From Loigolactobacillus zhaoyuanensis (GTDB taxonomy: Bacteria; Bacillota; Bacilli; Lactobacillales; Lactobacillaceae), in NCBI RefSeq assembly GCF_003946385.1, contig NZ_RHOE01000004.1, forward strand, positions 19,629-83,628: a DNA stretch of 64,000 bases, written 5' to 3'. The notes beneath the pieces are model-generated. The model saw nothing but the letters and a program-made list of their open reading frames with translations, searched no databases and was not told where the DNA came from. Positions 17,864-26,300 of this stretch are shown here, in pieces. A program made the translations under genes and the position numbers. Position 1 is the first letter of the stretch. Each line of letters starts with the position of its first letter.

Positions 17864-19336
17864 ATGTTTAAGGAAGACTTATTAGATAAGCAGGATCGCA
17901 TTATGGTGTCATTGTTGGAACAACTTTACTTGGCCGACGGTGCGGTTAGTAAGCAAGCACTTAGCCAGCAACTGTCGATCTCAGTATCTTCATTAAATCG
18001 TTATGTTAACCAATTAGTATTAGAATTACAGGCGTCAATTACTGCTGGTTTAGTTAAGTTGGAGTTAACGCCTAATCAGTTACAGTTAAGTTTAGACGGT
18101 CAGGTGACGCTAAATAAGCTTTATTTAGATGACGTTTTCCACAATTCAATTGATTGTCAAATTTTATTATTAATGTACCGTAAGGGTAAAATAAATCTAC
18201 ATGAATTGATTTTGAAGTTAGCGATTAGTGAAGCTTCTTTGTATCGACACATTCAACATATCAATCGCGTGCTACGCGAGTTTAAAATAACGATCCGCCA
18301 TGGTCAATTAGTAGGTCCAGAGTTACAGATTCGTTATTTTTATTATCAGTTGTTTACTAAAGTGTTACCGCTAGAAATTCAACCAAATATCTTACATAAT
18401 CAATATATTGAACACTTGGAAAGTTATTTTGCTTATCAATTTAATACTGTGGCTAACCAGCGAATCAAATTGTGGATCACGATCTCGCAGCAGCGACAAT
18501 TAACGATCAATCAGTTTGACCAACAATTACCATCAGCAATCAACGAGCTTAGTCGCGATAATATTTTATTTGAACGAATCAATGACTATTATCTACAACT
18601 ATTTGCGCGGACACCGAATGCATCTGTTGATTTTGAAACTAAAGCTTTGTTTGCTATGTTGCTGAGTACGAGTGTTTTTAATAGTTATGCGACTGTAGTC
18701 CAAAAATTTGCGGATATTTATCAGCATAATCAAACTGAATTAAGTCAGTTGCTGGCAGCTTTTAATCAAGTTATTCGCCGGGAATTGTTGCTTCAGCCAG
18801 AGCAATGGCCGTTTAATTTTTCTAAATTATTGTTTGATGCTTTAGTGAAACCTTATTTATTTAATGGTGAGCTAACGACCTTTAATCCACCGGCTGCGGC
18901 CTATTATCGGCAATTTTATTTCACAACTGAGTTACAGACGCTGGTAGCTAAAGTATTGGCCAAATTAAAACAAAGTGCTTGTCCACAGTTACGTTTGCTT
19001 GTTGCAACTAACAGTGCTTATTTTCAGCATTGCTTGCTATTGATACTTAATGAGTTTCAAGGTCAACAACAACGGGAAATTACGATTGGATTGGCCACTG
19101 ATTTCACCGATATTTTTGAACGTTTATTGATCAGTAAATTGCAACGGCAACTACATGATCAGTGGTTGATCAACATTACAATGTATCAACCAGGGCATGA
19201 TTATGATTTAGTGATAACCAACCAGACTTTACCCATAATTGCCGCTGGGCAGCAAGTGTACCAACTAACTCAATTGGGTACTAAACGAGATATTCATAAT
19301 ATAGAAGAAATAATAAATTACATTGGGTATAAATAG
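17864..19336 (+). CDS. Mga-like helix-turn-helix transcriptional regulator
   Basis: A 490-residue protein with the layout of Mga/AtxA regulators: a first helix-turn-helix at about residues 18-60 (ALSQQLSISVSSLNRYVNQL), a second Mga-type HTH at about 95-140 (KLAISEASLYRHIQHINRVL), a long helical PRD-like middle, and a C-terminal part (LRLLVATNSAYFQHCLLLIL) that could be an EIIB-like dimerisation fold. Such proteins activate surface-protein genes and can be controlled by PTS phosphorylation. No phosphorylatable histidine is evident to me. It stands directly before four surface-protein genes, so it is probably their activator. ATG with GAAAAGGGGTTAGTA. Glutamine and leucine are very frequent. 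Confidence 0.78.
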   Translation: MFKEDLLDKQDRIMVSLLEQLYLADGAVSKQALSQQLSISVSSLNRYVNQLVLELQASITAGLVKLELTPNQLQLSLDGQVTLNKLYLDDVFHNSIDCQILLLMYRKGKINLHELILKLAISEASLYRHIQHINRVLREFKITIRHGQLVGPELQIRYFYYQLFTKVLPLEIQPNILHNQYIEHLESYFAYQFNTVANQRIKLWITISQQRQLTINQFDQQLPSAINELSRDNILFERINDYYLQLFARTPNASVDFETKALFAMLLSTSVFNSYATVVQKFADIYQHNQTELSQLLAAFNQVIRRELLLQPEQWPFNFSKLLFDALVKPYLFNGELTTFNPPAAAYYRQFYFTTELQTLVAKVLAKLKQSACPQLRLLVATNSAYFQHCLLLILNEFQGQQQREITIGLATDFTDIFERLLISKLQRQLHDQWLINITMYQPGHDYDLVITNQTLPIIAAGQQVYQLTQLGTKRDIHNIEEIINYIGYK

Positions 19337-19370
19337 GCGATATAAAAATTACGCAATCAATAGTTTTAAC

Positions 19371-19411
19371 CAGTGATAACACTAATTATAGTGATTTATC
19401 ACTATTTTTTT
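19371..19411 (+). terminator. Terminator after the Mga-like gene
   Basis: AGTGATAA pairs with TTATCACT, with an alternative inner stem of ATAGTGAT and ATCACTAT, followed by seven Ts. It separates the regulator transcript from the surface-protein genes. Confidence 0.75.
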
Positions 19412-19433
19412 ATTTATATTAGGAATTAATACT

Positions 19434-19466
19434 ATCAATTTTGATATAAAAAATATCAAAATTGAT
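19434..19466 (+). promoter_or_regulatory. Perfect 14-bp palindrome before the WxL operon
   Basis: ATCAATTTTGATAT and ATATCAAAATTGAT are perfect inverted arms around AAAAA. The element ends 11 bases before TTGACA at 19478, a -35-like box with a poor -10. This is where an activator such as the adjacent Mga-like protein would bind. No proper T-run follows, so a terminator role is less likely. Confidence 0.55.
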
Positions 19467-19531
19467 TAGCTAATTTATTGACAACGGTTACAATTAATTT
19501 GTTGAAAAATGTGAGGAAAGTAGGTGGACTT

Positions 19532-20914
19532 ATGCGGACTAGGATGTGGCGCCGCTGGCTGAATTTATTTGCACTTGTCAGTTTGTTAGTGGGAATTGTA
19601 GGTAGTTCAGTACAAGCGGCGACCACAGCAGCACGACCGGAATTGATCTTAAGCGGTGCCAGTGATTTAAAAGTTGGCACAAGTAGTGAACTAAGCTTGA
19701 CTGTCGCTAATGTTCCAGCTGAGACGCAGGTGGCGATAACATTACCTGCAGGGCTAGAAACAGACGTAACGGCGCTTAATCAGCTTAATAATGCGAATAG
19801 TGACCAGTTTAGCGCACAGCTTGACGCAACAAATTTATTGATCACCACGTATGACGCAATACCGCTTAAGTTGGCGATTCCCATAACGGCAGTCACGGCA
19901 GGCAGTTATCAATTACAGGCACGTGCAGGAACACTGCAGTCTAAGCTCCAAGTAATAGCGACTACAGAATCTTCTGGATCAGCAGCAACTAGTGAAACTG
20001 AAGATAGCAGTAGCTCTGTTGTCGTGGATCAACCCTCAACCTCAACCCAAAGTACCCCAGATTTAAGTTCAAGTCTTGAGTCAGCTACAGCAGCTCGAGC
20101 AAGCACTGCAATTTCTTTAAAGGCGGATCAATCTAATGGTACTAGTGACTTCCAAACCAGTTTTTATTATGGTGGTGATTTTACGCTTTCTGGTACTGTT
20201 AAGGATGGACTGACCGAAAAACTGACCTTTGTTCTCGTGGCAGTGAGTGTTAGCGGTAATGGACCAGCGCTTAAAGACAGAACACTGGGAACTGTTAATG
20301 TAACTGCTGAAGTAAGCCAAAACTGGAAGTATGTCGTTCCCGATAGTTATTTGCCGGACTATAGTGATAGTATGGTTGGAACTGTTTATAAGTTTAGGCT
20401 TGAAGCGCGCAGGTCGACTAATACGGATAGCGGTAATGCTAGTTTTAATTTAGCCTACATCAAAGGTATGATCGGTATCACCGCACCGAGTTTGATCAAT
20501 TTTGGTGAGGATCTCAATGTGAAGGAAACCAGTGCAATAACGTATATGGGTAAAATACCGACGGGTGATAAATCATTGGCGGTGGAAGATACCCGTGTTT
20601 TTCCGTCTGGTGTGAAGATCAACGGATGGCAATTAACCGCTACTTTGACTAAACAAATGACTGGTGAAACGACAGGCACGGTTTTAACGGACAGTTTACA
20701 TTATCTAAATAATGGGGCTGACAGTACGCTGTCTAGCGCTGCCGTGACCGTTGCCAGCTTGGCTACGGCAACTCCGGGTAAAACAACCAATATTTCTAGT
20801 AAATGGGATACAAAAACAGGCTTAGCCTTTAAGCCTAAGCCGGGACAACCCAAAGTTGAAAAATATGCTGGTACGGTGACTTGGACTTTACAAGAAACAT
20901 TACCGAATAAATGA
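19532..20914 (+). CDS. WxL-domain cell-surface protein (large)
   Basis: An exported protein of 460 residues. Residues 1-31 form a signal peptide (arginine-rich start, then a hydrophobic stretch ending VQAAT). Residues 35-130 look like a beta-sandwich; 140-190 is a Ser/Thr-rich linker; a second beta-rich part follows. The C-terminal WxL domain starts near ITAPSLINFGEDLNV, has the first motif GWQLTA (W366) and the second at the very end, TVTWTLQETLPNK (W451). WxL domains attach non-covalently to peptidoglycan. The ATG at 19532 follows AGGTGGACTT; the TTG at 19478 is more likely part of a -35 box. It resembles the CscB/CscC proteins of Lactiplantibacillus plantarum clusters. Confidence 0.83.
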   Translation: MRTRMWRRWLNLFALVSLLVGIVGSSVQAATTAARPELILSGASDLKVGTSSELSLTVANVPAETQVAITLPAGLETDVTALNQLNNANSDQFSAQLDATNLLITTYDAIPLKLAIPITAVTAGSYQLQARAGTLQSKLQVIATTESSGSAATSETEDSSSSVVVDQPSTSTQSTPDLSSSLESATAARASTAISLKADQSNGTSDFQTSFYYGGDFTLSGTVKDGLTEKLTFVLVAVSVSGNGPALKDRTLGTVNVTAEVSQNWKYVVPDSYLPDYSDSMVGTVYKFRLEARRSTNTDSGNASFNLAYIKGMIGITAPSLINFGEDLNVKETSAITYMGKIPTGDKSLAVEDTRVFPSGVKINGWQLTATLTKQMTGETTGTVLTDSLHYLNNGADSTLSSAAVTVASLATATPGKTTNISSKWDTKTGLAFKPKPGQPKVEKYAGTVTWTLQETLPNK

Positions 20915-20927
20915 AAGGAGCACGCTG

Positions 20928-21245
20928 ATGAACGCAAGAAAGCTCGTCTTGTATTTGTTACTAGCTGCGGCGCTCCTTTTACCGAGTACGGCTAGTTATG
21001 CGGCAATAAATAGTCAAGCACAAACCAGTTTTGTGCCTAGTCCGATAGTTAAGCCAAACGTGCCAAATCAGGTGATAGTTCCCAATGATGTGCAATCAAA
21101 TAATATTCAGGGCAATATACAAACTGTATTGCCACAAACCAATGGGCAAACTTCTTGGGGTTTGACGCTCTTGGGTAGTGTTCTGTTGTTTGGTTTAGCT
21201 GGCTTTATGTTTAGAAATAAATTAATGCAACATAAATTAAACTAA
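20928..21245 (+). CDS. Small LPXTG-like sortase-anchored protein (CscD-like)
   Basis: A 105-residue exported protein: signal peptide at residues 1-25 (YLLLAAALLLPSTASYAA), a short Asn/Pro/Val-rich mature part of about 40 residues, then a sorting signal LPQTN at 68-72, a hydrophobic segment (WGLTLLGSVLLFGLAGFMF) and the charged tail RNKLMQHKLN. The motif has Asn where Gly is usual; lactobacilli often use LPQTxE, and LPQTN fits that variant in part. In csc clusters the corresponding small protein is thought to link the complex covalently to the wall. GGAG precedes the ATG; the WxL genes flank it within 13 bases. Confidence 0.8.
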   Translation: MNARKLVLYLLLAAALLLPSTASYAAINSQAQTSFVPSPIVKPNVPNQVIVPNDVQSNNIQGNIQTVLPQTNGQTSWGLTLLGSVLLFGLAGFMFRNKLMQHKLN

Positions 21246-21257
21246 GAGGTGACCAAA

Positions 21258-21974
21258 ATGATTAAAAAAAGTGCTTTGGTAACAATGACAATGTTAAGTG
21301 GCTTATTAGCGGGTGGGTTAGCAACAAGTGTGAGTGCAGCTGTATCCCAAACCGAGAAGTCAACGGCAACAGCGACTTTCACTGATACGACCGATCCAAC
21401 TAATCCAATCGATCCCGAAGATCCTGATCCTAGTAATCCTGGTCCTGGCCCTGGTACCGGTGAAACAGGCCCATTGACCATTGATTACGTTTCAGATTTA
21501 GATTTTGGAACTCATGATGTCCCAAAAGCAGATGCAACCTATACAGCGGCAAATGATAAAACTACTGATGGTAAAGCAATTCCTAACTTTGTGCAGGTGA
21601 CTGACCAACGTTCTGGTGCGGTTAAAGGTTGGACCTTGACCGTTATGCAAGATGCCCAATTTACAAATGATGCGAACGGAAAATTAGAGGGTGCACAATT
21701 AAAATTCTCAGGAACAGCCGTTACTACAACGGGGAATACTGAAAAGGCGCCTACGACCCATGCTGTTACTTTAGATCCCGGGACTTCAGCAGTTATTATG
21801 GATGCTGGCGCTGGCGCTGGATTCGGTACTTGGGCTGATAAATGGGGCAAAGTTACCGATGAAGAAGACGTTTCGACTGCTACATTAAAAGTACCGGTTG
21901 CGGCGCATCCAGATGCGGCTACCTACACATCAAACTTAACGTGGACCTTAACGGACGTGCCTGCAACTGCGTAA
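21258..21974 (+). CDS. WxL-domain cell-surface protein (small)
   Basis: A 238-residue exported protein: signal peptide to about residue 28 (MLSGLLAGGLATSVSAA), a Thr-rich stretch, a Pro/Asp-rich linker (DPTNPIDPEDPDPSNPGPGP), and a full WxL domain covering residues 75-238. LTIDYVSDLDFGTHDVP is the usual opening, GWTLTV (W125) the first motif and TSNLTWTLTDVPATA (W229) the last. This is the classic short WxL protein made of little more than the wall-binding domain. The ATG at 21258 follows AGAGGTGACC; the GTG at 21249 lies within that site. It lies between the small LPXTG gene and the DUF916 gene. Confidence 0.87.
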   Translation: MIKKSALVTMTMLSGLLAGGLATSVSAAVSQTEKSTATATFTDTTDPTNPIDPEDPDPSNPGPGPGTGETGPLTIDYVSDLDFGTHDVPKADATYTAANDKTTDGKAIPNFVQVTDQRSGAVKGWTLTVMQDAQFTNDANGKLEGAQLKFSGTAVTTTGNTEKAPTTHAVTLDPGTSAVIMDAGAGAGFGTWADKWGKVTDEEDVSTATLKVPVAAHPDAATYTSNLTWTLTDVPATA

Positions 21975-22009
21975 TCAATAAAAACTAACGGACAAAGGAT
22001 GTGTCTCTG

Positions 22010-23074
22010 TTGAAACGACAAAATTTAGTATTAGCTACTTTAGCGTTAATTTTAGGGATGTTTGTCTGGCTTCGGCCGGCCGCCGCTAGTGAGTTGACTT
22101 TTGGGGTAGAAACCAATCTACCAGATAATCAAGTCGCCAAAGACGTTAATTATTTTGATTTAAAATTAGCGCCAGGGACGCAGCAAACGATCAGCGCAAC
22201 GGTGACTAATCTGACCGATAAGACGGTTAAATTAAAACCGGAAGTTAATGCAGCGACAACTAATATAAATGGCGTTGTGGAATATACTAAGGCCAAAGCT
22301 AAAGCAGACACTACTTTGCGTTATTCGTTAGCTGATTATGTTAAGCCGGAACAAGCGACGGTCGACATACCAGCGCACCAACAACGACAGGTCAAATTAA
22401 ACGTCACTATGCCGGCAGGTCATTTTAACGGGATCATCGCTGGTGGTCTCAGATTACAAGATGTCAACGCGATCGCGGCCCAAAAAAAGGCCAAAAAAGG
22501 GACAACAGTACAAAATCAATATGCCTACGTGATCGGCATTGTTTTGCACCAAAACACGAAGACGATGACCCCACAGATGAAATTAGGTCAAGTCAAGGCT
22601 AGTCAGTCCAACTACCGTAATGTGATCAACGCAACGTTACGCAACGTGACCGCAACCTATATCAATCAATTAACGGTTAAAGCAAAGATTTATCCCCGCG
22701 GTAGTGAAAAAGTGAAGTACCAGCAGACCAATAAAGGGATGCAAATGGCGCCTAACTCTCAACTAGTATTTCCAGTTCGTTTAAATGGTCAACCACTAAA
22801 GGCTGGTAAATACACTATGGATCTGGTTGCGACTTCTAAAGGGCATAAATGGCACTTTAAACGTAACTTTGAGATCGATGGTCAGCGGGCGGCTAAGTTG
22901 AATAAGCGGGATGTCACGATCAAGCCTGATTATACTTGGCTTTATACCTTGATTGGCGTGATCATTTTATTAGCGCTGATTGGTGGCTTTTGGTTCTATA
23001 GCCGGCGTAAGTTAAAGGCTAAAGAGCGAGAAAATGCGGCTTTACGAGCAGAATTAGATAAGCATAAGCATTAA
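22010..23074 (+). CDS. DUF916/DUF3324 WxL-interacting protein (CscA-like)
   Basis: A membrane-anchored surface protein of 354 residues. A signal peptide ends near AAASELTF. Residues 30-155 form the DUF916 domain (FDLKLAPGTQQTISATVTNL, VKLNVTMPAGHFNGIIAGGL), proposed to bind peptidoglycan. Residues 160-300 form DUF3324. A membrane segment (WLYTLIGVIILLALIGGFWF) precedes a basic tail. These proteins accompany WxL proteins and are held to interact with them. The TTG at 22010 follows AAAGGATGTGTCTCTG; GTG at 22001 touches the ribosome site and is less likely. It is the last gene of the locus; a terminator follows. Confidence 0.88.
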   Translation: MKRQNLVLATLALILGMFVWLRPAAASELTFGVETNLPDNQVAKDVNYFDLKLAPGTQQTISATVTNLTDKTVKLKPEVNAATTNINGVVEYTKAKAKADTTLRYSLADYVKPEQATVDIPAHQQRQVKLNVTMPAGHFNGIIAGGLRLQDVNAIAAQKKAKKGTTVQNQYAYVIGIVLHQNTKTMTPQMKLGQVKASQSNYRNVINATLRNVTATYINQLTVKAKIYPRGSEKVKYQQTNKGMQMAPNSQLVFPVRLNGQPLKAGKYTMDLVATSKGHKWHFKRNFEIDGQRAAKLNKRDVTIKPDYTWLYTLIGVIILLALIGGFWFYSRRKLKAKERENAALRAELDKHKH

Positions 23075-23079
23075 AAAAA

Positions 23080-23115
23080 TGGCGGTGTGACTGGTTGCAG
23101 TCCACCGCTATTTTG
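23080..23115 (+). terminator. Terminator of the WxL operon
   Basis: TGGCGGTGTGACTG pairs with CAGTCCACCGCTA with one bulged base around GTTG, followed by TTTT. It begins six bases after the DUF916 gene stop. Confidence 0.85.
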
Positions 23116-23204
23116 GTTCGACAGCTGATTTTTTTAAATTTAAGTCTAAATATGCTAGAATAGCTTAGTTTGAAAGAATTCGGATGAATGGAAGGTGCGG
23201 TCAA

Positions 23205-24473
23205 TTGAGTTACGCAAAACAAATGTTAGATGACTTGCAAGCTGGACGATTAGAAGAAGCCAAAACAGCATTTAATCACGCTTTACGCCGGGATGATGAT
23301 GAAACGTTATACAGTTTAGCAGAGGATCTGTACGCTTCAGGTTTTTTACGGCAAGCACGGCGCACCTATTTACAGTTACTAAAAAAATACCCCACTGAAG
23401 ATGAGCTACGAACAACATTAGCCGATATTGCTATCAGTGATGGTAAAACTGATGAGGCGCTGACTTATTTACAGGAAGTTAAACCAGAATCGCCAGCGTA
23501 CGCAGAAAGTCTGTTGGTCAGCGCTGATTTGTATCAACAACAGGGTTTGTACGAAGTCAGTGAGCAGAAATTATTGACCGCCCGCCGCTTATTTCCTGAT
23601 GAACCGATCATTAGTTTTGCTTTGGCCGAATTTTATTTTGATAGCGGCGAATTTCAAAAGGCGATCGTTCATTACGAAGCATTGGTGGCTACCGGTGAAA
23701 CAACGATTGCTCAAGTCAATCTTTACCAACGCTTAGGGGTCGCCTATGCCAATAGTGGTGAGTTTGAACAGGCTCGCGATTATCTAGCACAGATCACGGA
23801 AGCCGAAATGGATAGTAATACTTTATTTCAAAGTGGCTTTATTGCGTTGCAGTTGAAAGATTATACGCGGGCCATCGATAGTTTTGAACGGGTAGTGGAA
23901 CAAGATGCGCAGTATAGTTCAGTTTATCCCTATTATGCCGAAGCGTTGGAAGCTGATCAGCAATTACCAGCAGCGTTACGGGTGGTGCAAGCTGGTTTAG
24001 CCGTTGACCAGTATAACGAGGTGTTATTCGATAAAGGGGCCCATTTGGCGTTACGTTTAGAAGATGACGCCACCGCAGAGCAATATTTACAGCAACTATT
24101 GACGATCGATCCGGAAAACATGCAGGCATTGATCGAATTAAGTAATTTGTACGTTAAATCAGCCCGCCACGAAGAAAATTACGACTTGCTTGAATCCGCA
24201 TTGCAACAAGGAGATGTCGATCCGCAAGCTTACTGGAACTTTGCGCGTTCGGCGGCTGAATTAGATCATGCTGCTATCGCGCGTGAAAACTACTTGTTGG
24301 CTTATCCGACTTTTAAAAATGAGGCTAATTTTCTGAAAGAAATCATTAATTTCTTCCGCAGTATGGGGTTACGTGCTGAAACGTTGGCTGCTTTACAACG
24401 CTACGTGAAGATCGTGCCAACGGATGATGAAATGGCTTATCTGCTTGATGATTATTTAGCGGATGAAAATTGA
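23205..24473 (+). CDS. Tetratricopeptide repeat protein (YpiA-like)
   Basis: A 422-residue soluble protein consisting of about ten TPR-like helical repeats, for example YASGFLRQARRTYLQLLKKY near 45 and LAEFYFDSGEFQKAIVHYEA near 145. It has no signal peptide or enzyme domain. TPR proteins are protein-binding scaffolds. The architecture is that of Bacillus YpiA, whose exact task is unknown. TTG at 23205 is preferred because GGAAGGTGCGG precedes it; an ATG at 23184 lacks a site. The protein is rich in Asp, Glu and Gln. It stands alone between two terminators. Confidence 0.82.
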   Translation: MSYAKQMLDDLQAGRLEEAKTAFNHALRRDDDETLYSLAEDLYASGFLRQARRTYLQLLKKYPTEDELRTTLADIAISDGKTDEALTYLQEVKPESPAYAESLLVSADLYQQQGLYEVSEQKLLTARRLFPDEPIISFALAEFYFDSGEFQKAIVHYEALVATGETTIAQVNLYQRLGVAYANSGEFEQARDYLAQITEAEMDSNTLFQSGFIALQLKDYTRAIDSFERVVEQDAQYSSVYPYYAEALEADQQLPAALRVVQAGLAVDQYNEVLFDKGAHLALRLEDDATAEQYLQQLLTIDPENMQALIELSNLYVKSARHEENYDLLESALQQGDVDPQAYWNFARSAAELDHAAIARENYLLAYPTFKNEANFLKEIINFFRSMGLRAETLAALQRYVKIVPTDDEMAYLLDDYLADEN

Positions 24474-24481
24474 TAGCAAAA

Positions 24482-24511
24482 ATGCGTAGCCAAGTGGTTA
24501 CGCATTTTTTG
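24482..24511. terminator. Bidirectional terminator between the TPR gene and the Xer-like gene
   Basis: ATGCGTAGCC pairs with GGTTACGCAT (one mismatch) with A-runs before and T-runs after, so it can serve both converging genes. Confidence 0.88.
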
Positions 24512-24519
24512 TGACTAAT

Positions 24520-25335
24520 TTAAGGCAGTAAACTGCGGTAGTAGTCTAGTGAAGCGGGATCCAGCCTTAATTGCTGTTGCAGTTCAGTTTGACTGGCAGC
24601 ACGGTGCTGGATTAAATAGTGGAGGATATAGCCTTGATGTAGTTTCTGTGGCGTTAAGGCGAAATCTAATAAAGGGGCATCTTTTTTTAAATACTTGTGT
24701 AAAGCTGGCGCCGATAATCTGGGATGCTGCCGGTCGAGCCGCGTTTTTAAAAACAGTTCAGCGCTATTCTGTAAAAGTTGGCGTGGCCGCAGATAGTCAT
24801 GAAAAGCCTGCATAAACACGCGCTCGGTTGCATTAAAACTTAGCTCAGCCGCAATCGTATAAAAATCAGGGGCTAACATTTCTTGGCTGGTAAAACCATG
24901 AGCACTAAACAACAGTAGCGCACGGGTATAGAAACTTAATTGCTGATTTTGCAGATGTGCTGCCAATTGTTCAAGCCAAGTAAAGTCAATTGTTGGTTGT
25001 AGTATTTCTTTACTTAATCCTTTCAAGCCAACAGTTGGGTAATGCGCGATCAATTCATGGGTGAATAAAAATTTAAAGTAGCCGTTGAGGTGCGAAAGTA
25101 TTTTATTGTAGGTGTCATTTTTTAACTCACGCTGGCTTAGCAACATGCTCAAGTAATCGCGGATGTCGTTTTCTAGAATATTATCTAGACTGGGATCACT
25201 ACTAAAGGCCCAGTTGAAGCGCTGTAGGTAGGTGAAGAAGTCTTCGAGCGTACGGGAATATTCAGCAATCGTTATTTCCGCTAACTCTTTTTCAGCTAAG
25301 AAATGCTGAAAGTTTTTTTGATAGGGATAGGCCAT
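24520..25335 (-). CDS. Tyrosine-recombinase-like protein lacking catalytic residues
   Basis: A 271-residue protein with the full Xer layout: SAM-like DNA-binding part at residues 5-100 (FLAEKELAEITIAEYSRTLE, then DTYNKILSHLNGYFKFLF), then a shortened catalytic-type domain. Aligned by eye to the XerD of this window, ATGLRVSEL reads AHGFTSQEM (Arg to Thr), PHTLRH reads PQKLHQ (His to Gln, Arg to His), and LLGH reads QLRL (His lost); only a Tyr near 266 in LDYYRSL remains. It therefore cannot be expected to recombine DNA. Streptococcal XerD-like proteins encoded with scpAB lack these residues in the same way. ATG with AAAGGAG. The frame is intact, so it is retained rather than decaying. Confidence 0.75.
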   Translation of the reverse strand: MAYPYQKNFQHFLAEKELAEITIAEYSRTLEDFFTYLQRFNWAFSSDPSLDNILENDIRDYLSMLLSQRELKNDTYNKILSHLNGYFKFLFTHELIAHYPTVGLKGLSKEILQPTIDFTWLEQLAAHLQNQQLSFYTRALLLFSAHGFTSQEMLAPDFYTIAAELSFNATERVFMQAFHDYLRPRQLLQNSAELFLKTRLDRQHPRLSAPALHKYLKKDAPLLDFALTPQKLHQGYILHYLIQHRAASQTELQQQLRLDPASLDYYRSLLP

Positions 25336-25404
25336 TGATACCAACTCCTTTAAGCAAGTATATCATAAAAAAGTTACTTTAACTTATTTAATAAAAAACA
25401 AATA

Positions 25405-25421
25405 GCGCAGACAAGCTGCGC
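25405..25421 (-). terminator. Terminator after the YitT-family gene
   Basis: GCGCAG and CTGCGC form a 6-bp GC-rich stem. On the minus strand it is followed by TATTTGTTTTTTA. Confidence 0.8.
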
Positions 25422-25427
25422 ATAAAT

Positions 25428-26300
25428 TTAAAAAATAGACCGGCGTTTACGTTCGTAAGTAAAACCTTCGCCTAAGACTTCATGGACATTAATAATTGAA
25501 ATAAAGGCTTGTGGATCATGTTGAGCAATAATGCGTTTGATAAGGGCGATTTCATTTGGTGCCACCACGCAATAAATCACCTTTTTTTCAGCGTGTTGAT
25601 AGCCACCCTCAGCTTGTAAGAAACTAGTGCCGCGATTTAGTTGGGCCATAATATCGTCAGCAATTACTTGATAATCATCGCTAATGATCAAAATACCACG
25701 CGCGGCATAAGCGCCTTCTTGAGTGAAATCAACGACTTGCGAAAAAATAAAAGAGGCGAGCAGGGTGTACATCATATGCCGGATATCAAGGTAACTTAAT
25801 GATAAAACCAATACGATAATATCAAAGAAAAGTAGTGAACGGCCCATTGAAATGCCGCGTTGCCGTTCGATGACACGGGCGACAACATCACTACCGCCAG
25901 TAGTCCCACCAGCTCGGTAGATCAACCCACTGCCAAAACCACCGCAAAGTCCCGCCATAACCCCAGCGATAAATAAATCATGGTGTAAATTAAGCTGCAC
26001 CGGTAATCGTTGCCACAACCACAGAAACAGCGATAACATTACCGTTCCATAAACCGTTAGTATAAGTGCGTTACGATCGAGAAATTTATAACCAACGATG
26101 ATCAACGGAATATTAAGTAATAAGCTGGAATAGGCTGGATCCAGATGGAACCAAAAGCGCAGAATCAATGTAACCCCCGTAATTCCGCCTTCAGCTAAAT
26201 TATTATTGATATTAATACTCACCAAACCCAGTGCATAAAGTGCACAACCTAAAGCAATTAAAAATAAATCGCGTCCCCGAATACCATGTTGCTCTACCAA
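25428..26300 (-). CDS. YitT-family membrane protein (DUF161/DUF2179)
   Basis: A 290-residue protein with five predicted membrane segments over residues 10-190. YALGLVSININNNLAEGGIT and GGTTGGSDVVARVIERQRG are YitT-family signatures. A C-terminal cytoplasmic domain of about 85 residues follows (DUF2179: IISDDYQVIADDIMAQLNRG). The family is widespread in Firmicutes and its substrate is unknown. The TTG at 26300 is chosen because CAAGGAGGCGG precedes it; an open frame continues 32 codons upstream without a ribosome site. It is transcribed divergently from dapB across a 152-base gap. Confidence 0.88.
   Translation of the reverse strand: MVEQHGIRGRDLFLIALGCALYALGLVSININNNLAEGGITGVTLILRFWFHLDPAYSSLLLNIPLIIVGYKFLDRNALILTVYGTVMLSLFLWLWQRLPVQLNLHHDLFIAGVMAGLCGGFGSGLIYRAGGTTGGSDVVARVIERQRGISMGRSLLFFDIIVLVLSLSYLDIRHMMYTLLASFIFSQVVDFTQEGAYAARGILIISDDYQVIADDIMAQLNRGTSFLQAEGGYQHAEKKVIYCVVAPNEIALIKRIIAQHDPQAFISIINVHEVLGEGFTYERKRRSIF

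Noticed and set aside
19478..19483. TTG at 19478 as the start of the large WxL protein
   Set aside because: It would add 18 residues before a normal signal peptide, has no ribosome site, and coincides with a TTGACA box. ATG at 19532 has AGGTGG.
24520..25335. Integrase of a prophage or integrative element
   Set aside because: No attachment repeats, excision genes or phage genes are nearby, and the catalytic residues are missing.
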